From NCBI GenBank assembly GCA_035533815.1, contig DATLTB010000092.1, positions 1 through 32,204 of the forward strand: DNA of 32,204 nt, in the 5' to 3' direction. Under the pieces are notes generated by a model. It had not been told where the DNA came from and ran no database searches. It saw only the letters and a list, made by a program, of their open reading frames with translations. Of the stretch, positions 1 to 9,032 are shown in pieces. The first letter of the stretch is position 1, and each line of letters starts with the position of its first letter. A program made the position numbers and the translations under genes. The stretch is from JANWKA01 sp035533815 (GTDB taxonomy: Bacteria; Bacteroidota; Bacteroidia; Chitinophagales; Chitinophagaceae).

Positions 1-506
1 GATTGGAAACGTTTGCCAACAGCAAACCAGGCGTACTTTCTGGTGGACAACGACAAAGAGCAGCCTTGATCCGGTCTTTAGTGAGAAAACCTAGAATATT
101 ATTGCTTGATGAACCTTTTTCAGCATTAGATCATGAAATGAGCTGCCGGCTTAGGGAAGAAATATTTAATATCCACCGACAATTCAACTTGACTACCCTA
201 CTGGTTTCTCACGATAAAGAAGATATTTACTCCCTTTCAAATGTAATTATGCAGATAACCAATGGCAAAATTATCAAGAGCATCCAAACAAATAATATAT
301 CCACACAAAATGGCAATAGAGGTATAAATAAAATCCAGGGTAAGGTTCTACAAATTAGGAAAAACGGGGTAGTCTACATTTTAGAAATACAGGTAGGAAA
401 CAATGTGGTAAAAATAATTGTCAACGAGGAAGAGAGCAGGGAATTAAAACCTGGAAAAATGGTCATGCTTTATCCTAAACCGTTCCAACAAATCATCAAA
501 GGATGA
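1..506 (+). CDS. ABC transporter ATP-binding protein, C-terminal part (ModC-like)
   Basis: This is the 3' end of an ATPase gene that enters from the left edge; the frame is open from base 3 with no real start, so the Walker A part lies outside. Visible are the ABC signature LSGGQRQR, the Walker B LLLDEP, the D-loop SALD and the H-loop histidine in LVSHDKED. The last 60 or so residues, after a polar linker, look like a single TOBE-type small-ligand domain. An importer ATPase with one C-terminal TOBE-like domain fits molybdate/tungstate transporters (ModC) or related oxyanion and polyamine importers. The substrate cannot be fixed without the upstream permease gene. It converges with the membrane protein gene at 587, with 80 bp between and no clear terminator hairpin. 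Confidence 0.85.
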   Translation, partial: LETFANSKPGVLSGGQRQRAALIRSLVRKPRILLLDEPFSALDHEMSCRLREEIFNIHRQFNLTTLLVSHDKEDIYSLSNVIMQITNGKIIKSIQTNNISTQNGNRGINKIQGKVLQIRKNGVVYILEIQVGNNVVKIIVNEEESRELKPGKMVMLYPKPFQQIIKG

Positions 507-586
507 TAGTTATCCTTTTATCCTCCTTTGTACTCACACTTTTTTTTATCGTAGGGTTATAATTTCTTATATCCTTCGGTTTGGAT

Positions 587-2146
587 CTAATTCAATTTGA
601 ATAACCGGAAATTGGCTGTGGAATAAACAGGTTCCGTGTGATTCCACCCATTTGCGTATAACCAGGGATATCTGATATCCACCACATCATATGCTCCGCC
701 AGGTTTATTTGGATTGGATATCAGGATATATTTTGCATAGGATTGCGGGTTTTCCAGAGCACTTCCAAACAAGCTTTCATCCGGTAACAAAAATTTCCTT
801 GTCTGCCCATACATAGCTACAATCTGGAAAGACACAGCATCGTCTGTCAGTACAAGGTCTTTTTTTGCTGTTTCATCCCTCAAATAATTCACCATATTCT
901 GATCCTGCAAAAAATCACTTTCCTTTTTATCATTAATGGCCAAAGTAAAGGCATTTGTGAAATCTGCTTCCTGCCTGAGTGGTCCGTTTAAAAAATAAAG
1001 AATTCCTGTAATTAGGCTGAATAGTGCACAGCATCCCAATAATATTTGCCATTTCTTAATTTGATTCGTGCTGACTTGTATATTGCACCAGGCTACAAGT
1101 GAAGCAAGAATAATTAGGGAATATTGAGGAAACCCAATGGAAATTGGGCTATACTTAACTGCCATAAATTCTACAAGAGCCATAACCGAAAAAAGGGTAA
1201 GTACCAAATTTGTTCTTCCCCCATTCTGCATCAAAACAATTCCGAAAAGAGGAGAAAGTATAAACATGCTGATCAGGATAATGAAATAACCGTTCTGAAA
1301 AATATCCATCCATTGACCTCCGTGGAAAAACTGCCCCCCTAAAATACCACTGTTATAAGAACTATAAGGGCTCTGAACAAAAAACCAAACCTGTCCTATA
1401 TGCAACCTGTTCAAAAGTAAAAAAAATAGAAACCCAGTGACCGGAAGTAAAAAAATAATGATGAAAATAGCGTAAGTCCTGCGAAGAATTTTCCTGCGAA
1501 GGGATACATTATTGAAAACCAGTTGTATTTGCTGGGTAGTATGCTCTCTTTTAAGATTAAGGCTTTTCAGTGCAATAAAAAGGAGTAATGGCATGAGAAA
1601 CAGGCAAAACCATAGATAGTGGTAATTGGTGAATACAAGAAAGACAAAGAAAATACCTACCATGCTCAGATAATATGTGGTATTATACCTGAAATAGAGA
1701 AATAAATGTTTGATCATCAAATAAAAGAATAAAAGGACATATGCACCAGTTGATCCAGATACAGCCATGTAAATAAATCCCGGGTTCAGAAGGAATAGCA
1801 GGCAGCAGCACATCAGGGGCACCTTACCTGCTCCGGATTTAAATAGAATCTTTAGCAAATCCGCAATCCATAGACCCATAACCAGGCTAGTCCCGAATAT
1901 GGGTGCCCAAAGGGGATTAAACAATCGGAAAAAAAGCGTAAAATAAAAAGGTACTGCAGGATAAGTCAGTCCTAGTACATTCAATAGATTACCCTGATGG
2001 CCATATACGAGGGAAGCTTTCTCTGAAAAGAATAATGCCTGTGGGTGATAATAACCCGAATGCTGCAGAAAAATTCCAATCAATGCAAAATATACACTGA
2101 AAAACAAAACCTGGAATGGATAATATGTAAATGGTTTGGTTATCAC
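587..2146 (-). CDS. polytopic membrane protein of exopolysaccharide operon
   Basis: A protein of about 519 residues with roughly 10 to 12 hydrophobic segments and a soluble C-terminal tail of about 110 residues; no family was recognised with certainty. A start at 2227 is possible, but the GTG at 2146 is preferred because it overlaps the TGA stop of the upstream glycosyltransferase as GTGA, a typical translational-coupling arrangement, and because the 27 residues before it are polar and lie wholly inside the upstream gene. The layout of many membrane spans plus a C-terminal globular domain resembles GT-C glycosyltransferases or polymer-modifying membrane proteins. As the last gene of the operon it may transfer a sugar or other decoration onto the polymer made by the GT2 enzyme. 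That role is inference from position only. Confidence 0.75.
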   Translation of the reverse strand: MITKPFTYYPFQVLFFSVYFALIGIFLQHSGYYHPQALFFSEKASLVYGHQGNLLNVLGLTYPAVPFYFTLFFRLFNPLWAPIFGTSLVMGLWIADLLKILFKSGAGKVPLMCCCLLFLLNPGFIYMAVSGSTGAYVLLFFYLMIKHLFLYFRYNTTYYLSMVGIFFVFLVFTNYHYLWFCLFLMPLLLFIALKSLNLKREHTTQQIQLVFNNVSLRRKILRRTYAIFIIIFLLPVTGFLFFLLLNRLHIGQVWFFVQSPYSSYNSGILGGQFFHGGQWMDIFQNGYFIILISMFILSPLFGIVLMQNGGRTNLVLTLFSVMALVEFMAVKYSPISIGFPQYSLIILASLVAWCNIQVSTNQIKKWQILLGCCALFSLITGILYFLNGPLRQEADFTNAFTLAINDKKESDFLQDQNMVNYLRDETAKKDLVLTDDAVSFQIVAMYGQTRKFLLPDESLFGSALENPQSYAKYILISNPNKPGGAYDVVDIRYPWLYANGWNHTEPVYSTANFRLFKLN

Positions 2147-3981
2147 TCTCCCGAATGTATGTTCATCATTTTGCTCAGGCCGTGATTGGTCTTTTCCCAA
2201 TAAAACGGGCGAGTAACCAGCTGCCAAAGGCCTTTATAGGCAGCAATGGAATGCATGATCCAGTAAATGGGGTTCAACACTGCAAATATGATCAGGTCAT
2301 AAAGCCGGCGTTTAAATACCGCCAGCATATTCACGTAAATCATCAGGACATTTCCTGCAATAAAGTTTCCAATCGCCAGGTAATTCACCCAATCGGGGAA
2401 AAAGGAACGAAGGGCCTGCATATCAAAGACCAAATAAATGAGAAAAATAATAAGCAGTATAGGGTAAATCAGAAATGTTAACGAAGGAGCCCCTATAAAG
2501 AACTGAAAACCAAGGAATCCTCTGAAGCCAATACGTCTTAGTAGTTTTAAGGGATGTCTCATATGAACCAGATAAGTCTGCATGTAGCCCTTAATCCAGC
2601 GTGACCGCTGACGGATCCAATTGAAAAAAGCATTGTTTGCTTCCTCATAAGTAGTGGAGTTGGCCACAGTAACTTTGAAGCCTCTGGCATAAGCACGCAA
2701 TCCCAGGTCCGCGTCTTCAGTGACATTAAAAGGATCCCACGCACCCAGCTCTCTTAAATTAAATGTCCGAAAATGATTGCTGGTTCCACCGAGGGGAATA
2801 GGAATATCCAGGGTATCCAGCCCTGGCAACATATAATCGAACCAATAGGAATATTCCAGAGTAAACATCCTCGTTAAAAAATTTTCACCTCTGTTGAAAT
2901 AATTCAGGGCGCATTGCACACAGATATATTTATCCGGCAACTTCCTAAATAAGGTAACTACTTTTTTAAGCTGATCACTATCAGGAAGATCTTCTGCATC
3001 ATAAATAGTTAGAAATTCTCCCCTGGAAAAATGCAGGCCATAATTGCAGGCTTTGGGCTTGGTCTTAGGTAAATGATATGGCACAATAATCACTTCGAAT
3101 ACAGCTGGAAAATCCAGGTCCTGTACAGCCTGAAGGGTCATGCTGTCATCCTCTTCAATCAGAAGTTTCACATCCAACTTCTCCATGGGGTAGTCCAGGC
3201 TTTGAAGATTCCATATCAATTTTTTGATCAGATCAGATTCCTTGTATACTGGCAATAGTATTGTATATACCGGTAGGTCATCATTCTTCAGTGACGCCAT
3301 TTCCTTCCTTTCTACAGGCTGATGCAGTTCAAACTGCGAACCCTTTAAAGACAGGTACAACTTGAAGATAATGGCTACAAGAAAAAAAGTACTGATCAAT
3401 ATATTCATTAAAATGGCCGTATCCCTGAAACGGAGTACCATTCCGCTTACCAAAATGGCTAGCAGCAGGCAGATGATCACCAGTTGTGAAGTGGTAAATG
3501 TAATGATTGCAGATGCTTCGGGGTCCTTTCTCAGCAAGGAAAAAACAGCATCCTTTACCTGTTTTTCTCCAAGGTGCACATGTGCAAGCCATACAATATC
3601 CAGATCATTGGCAGTTAATATTTCTACTGGTTTTTGATAAAGGGTCGTGATATATCTAATACTTTCCTGATCCGTTGGGTCAGCCATAGCCAGGAGAATC
3701 CGGTCTCCGGCGATTCTCAGGGGCAGTACAAGGTGACGGTCTGCAAATTCCAGATTGAATTTCCGCAGGATATCTTTGTCAATTGGTTCCTCTCGGATCC
3801 TGGACATGGAATATCCTCTCTTTTCCATGGCAATTCCATAATCCTTCCGGGTCAGAAATCCATAATTCAGAATCAACTTTATCAGGGGAAGGCCGGTTGC
3901 TACTGCGAGTCTGGTGATCTTTTCGGCCTGGTCATCCCTGATAGCATGCTGTTCCAGCAAAATGTCCAGGACTGTCATCAT
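2143..3981 (-). CDS. processive family 2 glycosyltransferase with N-terminal MshEN/T2SSE_N-type domain
   Basis: A 612-residue protein. Residues 1-140 resemble the N-terminal domain of type II secretion ATPases (helical MshEN-like repeats at 1-55, then LPLRIAGDRILLAMADP at 86-102). Two membrane spans (about 164-182 and 188-210) precede a GT2 domain with EEDD at 276-279, DAED at 328-331, TED at 421-423 and QRSRW at 458-462, the D,D,D,QxxRW set of processive cellulose/hyaluronan-type synthases. At least three further spans follow (about 493-580). Such enzymes polymerise a nucleotide-sugar and push the chain through their own membrane channel. MshEN domains bind c-di-GMP in several proteins, including NfrB, so allosteric control by c-di-GMP is plausible; whether the binding residues remain is uncertain. 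No PilZ domain is visible. It starts 9 nt after the barrel gene. Confidence 0.88.
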   Translation of the reverse strand: MMTVLDILLEQHAIRDDQAEKITRLAVATGLPLIKLILNYGFLTRKDYGIAMEKRGYSMSRIREEPIDKDILRKFNLEFADRHLVLPLRIAGDRILLAMADPTDQESIRYITTLYQKPVEILTANDLDIVWLAHVHLGEKQVKDAVFSLLRKDPEASAIITFTTSQLVIICLLLAILVSGMVLRFRDTAILMNILISTFFLVAIIFKLYLSLKGSQFELHQPVERKEMASLKNDDLPVYTILLPVYKESDLIKKLIWNLQSLDYPMEKLDVKLLIEEDDSMTLQAVQDLDFPAVFEVIIVPYHLPKTKPKACNYGLHFSRGEFLTIYDAEDLPDSDQLKKVVTLFRKLPDKYICVQCALNYFNRGENFLTRMFTLEYSYWFDYMLPGLDTLDIPIPLGGTSNHFRTFNLRELGAWDPFNVTEDADLGLRAYARGFKVTVANSTTYEEANNAFFNWIRQRSRWIKGYMQTYLVHMRHPLKLLRRIGFRGFLGFQFFIGAPSLTFLIYPILLIIFLIYLVFDMQALRSFFPDWVNYLAIGNFIAGNVLMIYVNMLAVFKRRLYDLIIFAVLNPIYWIMHSIAAYKGLWQLVTRPFYWEKTNHGLSKMMNIHSGE

Positions 3982-3990
3982 TTTAAGTAT

Positions 3991-4833
3991 TCACATCCGG
4001 TAAATCAACATCAGGGAAAATCCCTTTCCTATTCCTGTATTCCTGTCATAAAAATCATGGAAGACCTCCCCATAGGCCCATACATGTTTGGTTATCCTGT
4101 GCCCATAATCAAAGCTTCCTTTCAGGAAATAAAAATTAGTGTTGCCATTGAGGTTTATGGGATTAAACGCCTCGTTATTCCCATTGGATCGCATTCCGCT
4201 AATATCGACACTGATCACATTGGAATTATTCAGATATAATCCTGCAGTTGCCAGCAAAGAAATCTGAGAAATGCCCCCATGTAAATCAAAATATTCCCGG
4301 AAAGCCAGTTCTGTGTTAAAATACCAGTTTTTCTTTCCATCCTTAAGACTACCTGAATACATGAGCCTGGCTTCGGCCCCGGCATCCCCGAATCCGATAA
4401 AAGGTAACTCCGTAGTATCGTTATGGTAAAGGGGAACTATCCCGGATACCTGAATACTTAGATAACGCTGATCATGTTTATTTAGCAGGTTATATCGCAA
4501 TCCCAGTTCCAGGTCTCCGAGACCTTTGTTGGACCGGCTCTCCACCATATCCCTGTATTGGATCAGGTAATAGGGAATGGATCCCACAAAGTCAAGTCGT
4601 TTACTCAGACCATATTCTCCGTATAGTTGAAATAATGAAGACCTATATAAACCATTGTCAGGATAAGGGTAATCATGAGAAAATAAATCCCGGTATCCGG
4701 AGGCATAATATTGATACCAGGTGGGTATCAATATAAATTTATTTTTACCGGTTGGCCATCCGGAGGCGGCCACCCGGAAAATGGGAAATATTCCCATCAG
4801 TAAACAACCGGTTATTTTAAGTGCCTTATTCAT
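3991..4833 (-). CDS. outer-membrane beta-barrel protein of exopolysaccharide operon
   Basis: About 280 residues, with a signal peptide (MNKALKITGCLLMGIFPIFRVAA) followed by alternating hydrophobic/aromatic strands such as FVGSIPYYL and YLSIQVSGIVPLY, as expected of a 12-ish-strand outer-membrane barrel. It resembles the loose transporter/porin barrel families found beside surface-polymer genes. The ATG at 4833 is preferred over the one at 4851 because it starts the signal peptide directly; it overlaps the end of the BcsB-like gene by 8 nt. In a cellulose-type system the outer-membrane pore is BcsC; here no TPR-barrel fusion exists, so this small barrel is the obvious candidate for the export channel. 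That role is inferred from operon position. Confidence 0.75.
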   Translation of the reverse strand: MNKALKITGCLLMGIFPIFRVAASGWPTGKNKFILIPTWYQYYASGYRDLFSHDYPYPDNGLYRSSLFQLYGEYGLSKRLDFVGSIPYYLIQYRDMVESRSNKGLGDLELGLRYNLLNKHDQRYLSIQVSGIVPLYHNDTTELPFIGFGDAGAEARLMYSGSLKDGKKNWYFNTELAFREYFDLHGGISQISLLATAGLYLNNSNVISVDISGMRSNGNNEAFNPINLNGNTNFYFLKGSFDYGHRITKHVWAYGEVFHDFYDRNTGIGKGFSLMLIYRM

Positions 4834-6865
4834 CAGCAGGTTTGGCCTCAAACAGGGAACGGGATTGTTTTACTTTGGATTTTACATAAATGAAGAGCAA
4901 CAGGATCAGCAACAGCAGAAATGCCAGTACAAATAAATAATAACTGCTCCAGAACTGTTGAAACCGGGTTGTTTCGCCGAGGTAGGCAACCAGATTACTT
5001 CCGGGGATGATATTGAAAAAATAATGCTGTCCGTTTCCAGTCTCAATGACGTTGCTATTCAAAAACGGGGTATTTGATCCAATGATAGCAGTGATACCCG
5101 ATAAAGTTTTTACAGAAGAGGAGCTTGCTGCCGTCAATAGCATCACGGGCAATGCATGATCCTGGTAGAAAATCTGAGCTATTGCAGCGCTAACAGAATC
5201 ACTGACCTGATAAAGAGGCTGATTATTCAGGCCATTATATAAACGGAAATTTCGGTTTATTTTTACCGGAATACCTGAAAAGTAGCCAACCATCGGGTCA
5301 GTTGGATCCAACAAAGCGATCACTGCATGAGAATGCATCCTGGCAATCGGATATTTGGCTGCGGAAAAAATTTCCGGAAAACGCATTGGTTGAACACTCG
5401 ATCCATTCAGCTCATAAATCAGTTCACCAAGTACAGTCGCTGTGTTTTGCGAGGCACCTAATCCAATTACCGCATCCAGGGGATGGTTATAAAATACCTG
5501 GGGAAACTGGCTAAAGTTAAGTTGCTCTAGTTTTGATGCTGTATTGGCAGGGTGTAGAAAAGAATGGTCGATATCAATCTGTTCATAAAAAGTGGAAATC
5601 CCTGAAACACAAGCTTCCTGGGCTGGATAGTAAATAAATTGAATGTTGAGCACGTTGTATTTACGGAGGTAGAATCCGGACATCCTGACCTGATTCTGAA
5701 TTAACCCAGATCCATCCAAGGCTTTGGTTTGCAAAAGCTTGCCATTGAGCAAAATATTGCAATACCCTCTCTCAGTGGAATTTGGCATTAAACCACTGTA
5801 ACGGGCTTCCACTTTCAGATCAATATCTCCCGGGTCCGTATTGAAATCACTCATTTGGAAATTATATAAATTATTCAGACTTCCAATACCCCTGATTATC
5901 TCAGTATTAGCACCCAGGCTGCGTAAACTTATATAAGGTGCATTTGCAAAAGCACTAAAGCGGGGCGGGGGTACAGCCCGGGAAATAGTAAGGTATGATC
6001 CAAAAGATGAGCGGACAACTGCTTCATCAAGCAAAACATTTACCGCTTTGCTGAGGCTGGTATCATCTGCTCCAGTTGCAACAAGAACATTTGAGACTTT
6101 CCCATCTGCAGAATCTTTCACCGTTCCGGGTTCCTGGACCAGGCTTAGCAGACCTACTCCTGCAACAGGCTGAACTGGTAAAGCATGATCAAGGGCAGTT
6201 GGTAATTGCGAGATAGTGCCAACCCAAATATAATCATGAATGGAATCTGGTTTTGACGATTGGGTGTAAATTATTGCCCCTGGCTGCCTTCGCTGCAACA
6301 TTGCAGCATAAATAAAGGAAGCATCCCCTGTTTCACTCAAAGTAGCTTTATCAGGAATCACAATAGTATTCATCTTTTCATACTCCTGTGCCAGAGACCT
6401 GGTTTGTGACGGAACATTGGGGGGCAGTTGAAAAGTTGATTCAGCGGATACTTTTAACCAGAGTGACCCAGCAAAGAGGTCCTTGCAAATATTCCCGGTA
6501 ATAGAGAGATCTGTATGAACTCCGAGTTTGAGAAAAGTAGATGCATTTTGCTTCTTCACTGGAAAATGCATTTTCAGTACCAAGGTATCTCCGGTTAAAG
6601 GGACGCTTTCCACCGGTTCGTCATTGAAAAGAATAGTTACAAAGGAGTTTTTTAAATTGAGTGCCTGGGAAGGAATAAGCCGGAGTGTCATATTGCCTTC
6701 TCCCCCAGAACTTTGAGGAGGTATCCGGAAATAAAACATGGCAGACCCTTGGGTTCCTTGAATTGTAATATCCTGGTAACTAACATCAGCAAAACTGACA
6801 ATATGCTGGGCGGAAATGAACCTGATCCAGGGCATTAAAAGAATCAGAAATAAATATTTTCTCAT
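4826..6865 (-). CDS. BcsB-like periplasmic subunit of polysaccharide synthase
   Basis: About 679 residues with a signal peptide (MRKYLFLILLMPWIRFISA), a long periplasmic region and one C-terminal membrane span (about 642-662, SSYYLFVLAFLLLLILLLFIYV) with a short basic tail. The order of carbohydrate-binding-like beta domains (GSAMFYFRIPP, ILFNDEPVESVPL, the conserved NICKDL, and a second unit with GYCNILLNGKLL) follows cellulose synthase subunit B (BcsB), which guides the nascent chain through the periplasm and anchors to the synthase by its C-terminal helix. A TTG at 6883 could extend it by six residues, but the ATG at 6865 begins the signal peptide. It lies 35 nt after the kinase gene and overlaps the barrel gene by 8 nt. 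Confidence 0.82.
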   Translation of the reverse strand: MRKYLFLILLMPWIRFISAQHIVSFADVSYQDITIQGTQGSAMFYFRIPPQSSGGEGNMTLRLIPSQALNLKNSFVTILFNDEPVESVPLTGDTLVLKMHFPVKKQNASTFLKLGVHTDLSITGNICKDLFAGSLWLKVSAESTFQLPPNVPSQTRSLAQEYEKMNTIVIPDKATLSETGDASFIYAAMLQRRQPGAIIYTQSSKPDSIHDYIWVGTISQLPTALDHALPVQPVAGVGLLSLVQEPGTVKDSADGKVSNVLVATGADDTSLSKAVNVLLDEAVVRSSFGSYLTISRAVPPPRFSAFANAPYISLRSLGANTEIIRGIGSLNNLYNFQMSDFNTDPGDIDLKVEARYSGLMPNSTERGYCNILLNGKLLQTKALDGSGLIQNQVRMSGFYLRKYNVLNIQFIYYPAQEACVSGISTFYEQIDIDHSFLHPANTASKLEQLNFSQFPQVFYNHPLDAVIGLGASQNTATVLGELIYELNGSSVQPMRFPEIFSAAKYPIARMHSHAVIALLDPTDPMVGYFSGIPVKINRNFRLYNGLNNQPLYQVSDSVSAAIAQIFYQDHALPVMLLTAASSSSVKTLSGITAIIGSNTPFLNSNVIETGNGQHYFFNIIPGSNLVAYLGETTRFQQFWSSYYLFVLAFLLLLILLLFIYVKSKVKQSRSLFEAKPADE

Positions 6866-6900
6866 GTATAAATAGTTTATCAATAAACAAAGTTTCCTGG

Positions 6901-8274
6901 TCAGGCCAGGTTAAATCTGACCTCATAGCTATTCCCATTCACCGAGTCACTACCATAATTTAATGTTCCATTCATGGCTTCAGTCAATAGTTTGGCAATG
7001 GATAATCCCAAACCCTGACGGTCTTCGTTCTGCAAAGAAGCATCATTAAGTGAATTTAGTTTGCCGAACATCTCATCCATGCGATGTTTACCCATGGGTA
7101 TGCCATTATCCTGGATCTGATATACAAATTGGTTCTGTGATATTGAAGTCCGAACTTCTAAAATTGCATGAAGAGGGCAGAATTTTATCGCATTGTTAAG
7201 CAGATTATAAAAGATCTGTCCAGCAAAAACCTTATCCAGACGGACACTTACAGGTATCAATTCGATATTTTCTTCCAAGGTTATATTCTTTATAGCTGCT
7301 TTTTCCCTAACCGCTATGAGCGTTTCACGCACTTCCTTTGTAACATTGATTATTTCAAAATTGAAATTGATTTCAGGTGATTGTATCTCCTTCAGATCCA
7401 GTAATTTATTCAGGAGATAACCCATTCGCTCACCTGACTGGCGAATGAAACCTGCTAGTTCTTTTTGTTCAGCAGTAAAATTCTCATTGTTAGTATCCAG
7501 CATTTCAGATGGCATCATTATACCCCCAAGTATGTTCTTAATATCATGACCTGCTATATTTATGAAAGTATTTTTTTGTTCATTCATGCGCTGAAGTTCA
7601 GTGTTCTGCATGATAATCACCATATTCTGTTGTTCGATCTGGTCCCTTTGCACCTGAAGCTGGAAATTGGTTTTCTCCAGTTCAAGTTGACTGGTGATCT
7701 CCTTGTTTTGGGAGATCATTCGTATTTGGGGTATTCCGCAGGAGATAATGCAAATGATGAAAAATGAAAATCCACCGTCATTGATCATTTCATTGACAGA
7801 ATGTTGATGGAAAATCAGCTGGAACCCAGTCAGGAAAATAACTCCGGCAAACAGATGTAAAAAGGAATTACTGGATTTCCAGAATACAATTAAATTATAG
7901 GAAATGAATATAGCAGTAAATAAAATAAAAAAAATGGGCAGGACATCACTTTCAACCAAATTACATTCAAGTGCCTGAATTGCAGTAAGCATTAAGAAGG
8001 CAGAATGAAGCAGTTTATATGGAGCCTGTTTAGTTTTGACAGATAGTTCGTATAATAAATATAATATGACTGCCACAGAAACCCTGAGCAAGAAAAAAAT
8101 CTGCCAGATTTCACCCGCATAAATAAAATCCAGAATGGAAAAAAGCGGGTAAACAAAGATGGTAAACCAGATAATTATATTTGCGTTGTACCAGGCTTTG
8201 TTCTTTTGCCTTTGAGTAAATTCCGGAAGATCATATGCAGGAATTTTCAAATCAATGTCCAGGGAAGACTTCAA
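6901..8274 (-). CDS. membrane sensor histidine kinase
   Basis: A 457-residue kinase with about six membrane spans in residues 32-185, a coiled-coil linker (about 190-232), a HisKA domain with phosphoacceptor His243 (INIAGHDIKN), and a HATPase domain with N-box NLLNNA at 358-363, G1 box DNGIPM at 389-394 and G2 box GLGLS at 421-425. The G1 box lacks the usual second glycine. The start must be TTG at 8274: an in-frame TGA lies just before it and no ATG occurs until about residue 94. No periplasmic sensor domain is seen, so the signal may be sensed within or near the membrane. No response regulator gene is adjacent. It is the first gene of the polysaccharide operon, so it probably controls or is co-expressed with that system. 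Confidence 0.88.
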   Translation of the reverse strand: MKSSLDIDLKIPAYDLPEFTQRQKNKAWYNANIIIWFTIFVYPLFSILDFIYAGEIWQIFFLLRVSVAVILYLLYELSVKTKQAPYKLLHSAFLMLTAIQALECNLVESDVLPIFFILFTAIFISYNLIVFWKSSNSFLHLFAGVIFLTGFQLIFHQHSVNEMINDGGFSFFIICIISCGIPQIRMISQNKEITSQLELEKTNFQLQVQRDQIEQQNMVIIMQNTELQRMNEQKNTFINIAGHDIKNILGGIMMPSEMLDTNNENFTAEQKELAGFIRQSGERMGYLLNKLLDLKEIQSPEINFNFEIINVTKEVRETLIAVREKAAIKNITLEENIELIPVSVRLDKVFAGQIFYNLLNNAIKFCPLHAILEVRTSISQNQFVYQIQDNGIPMGKHRMDEMFGKLNSLNDASLQNEDRQGLGLSIAKLLTEAMNGTLNYGSDSVNGNSYEVRFNLA

Positions 8275-8360
8275 TCAGTGCGGTTTTTACATATATCAAT
8301 TGGAAAGCTTTTTGGAGTAAAAGGCTTTCCATGCTAAATTAAAAAGGGGCTACTATATAA

Positions 8361-8368
8361 CAAATATA
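8361..8368 (-). promoter_or_regulatory. candidate -7 promoter element for the kinase/polysaccharide operon
   Basis: On the minus strand this reads TATATTTG, a perfect match to the Bacteroidota -7 element TAnnTTTG, 86 nt upstream of the kinase start. The TTG usual at -33 is not at standard spacing. It lies in the 281-bp divergent gap between the kinase operon and the FKBP gene, which is otherwise AT-rich with no further clear structure. Confidence 0.4.
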
Positions 8369-8555
8369 AAAAAAAATCCTATCAATAGGGTTAAATTTTA
8401 ATGACTTATTAAAAAACGGTTACACTGAATTACCTGTTTATTCCAGTATATTATCCCATTTTGACTTGCTGATGTCATTGGAAATTGGTTATTTCTTTTT
8501 AAATATTTATCTGTGGCCAAAGGAATCTGCCTAATTTAGTGTTAAATACATATCC

Positions 8556-9032
8556 GTGAAATACCATATCCTGGCATTGCTATGGGCAGTATGCTTGTTT
8601 GCCGGTTGCAAGAAACATGGTGTATCCAGCCAGGCCGTCGTTGATGAAGCCCGGATTAAGGCTTATCTTACTGCAAACCAGATCATTGCCCAACAAGACT
8701 CCAGTGGGCTGTTTTACGATATCATCAATGAAGGGGACAGCATTCACCGGCCCATGCTTACTTCCAGCATTACAGTTAATTATATGGGTACCTTACTGGA
8801 TGGAACCATATTCGCTTCTACTACCAATTCCAATGACAGTACTACGACCCCAATCACCCTGCTGCTTTCCCAGGCCGTTCCCGGGTGGCAGATAGGTTTA
8901 CAAAAAATTACCCAGGGAGGGAGCATTTTGCTGATCATCCCTTCTGCCCTGGGATATGGCAACAAACCTGCAGGACCGATTCCTGCCAATGCTGTCCTGA
9001 TTTACCGGATCGAATTGTTGAATGTTCAGTAG
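8556..9032 (+). CDS. FKBP-type peptidyl-prolyl isomerase lipoprotein
   Basis: A 158-residue protein with a lipoprotein signal (LLWAVCLFAGC, lipobox cysteine at about residue 18) followed by one FKBP domain. Family features include ITVNYMGTLLDGTIFAST, the VPGWQIGLQKITQGG segment and the LGYG loop near the C-terminus (ALGYGNKPAGPIPANAVLIYRIELL). It should be a cell-envelope prolyl isomerase or chaperone, facing the periplasm or anchored in the outer membrane. GTG at 8556 is the start; no better ATG is available that keeps the signal peptide. It is a stand-alone gene between a divergent kinase operon and thyA, with 156 bp to thyA. Confidence 0.92.
   Translation: MKYHILALLWAVCLFAGCKKHGVSSQAVVDEARIKAYLTANQIIAQQDSSGLFYDIINEGDSIHRPMLTSSITVNYMGTLLDGTIFASTTNSNDSTTTPITLLLSQAVPGWQIGLQKITQGGSILLIIPSALGYGNKPAGPIPANAVLIYRIELLNVQ

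Noticed and set aside
3634..4239. Plus-strand open frame of 201 codons
   Set aside because: It lies antisense across the barrel and glycosyltransferase genes, both of which show clear domains; its translation has no domain or membrane pattern.
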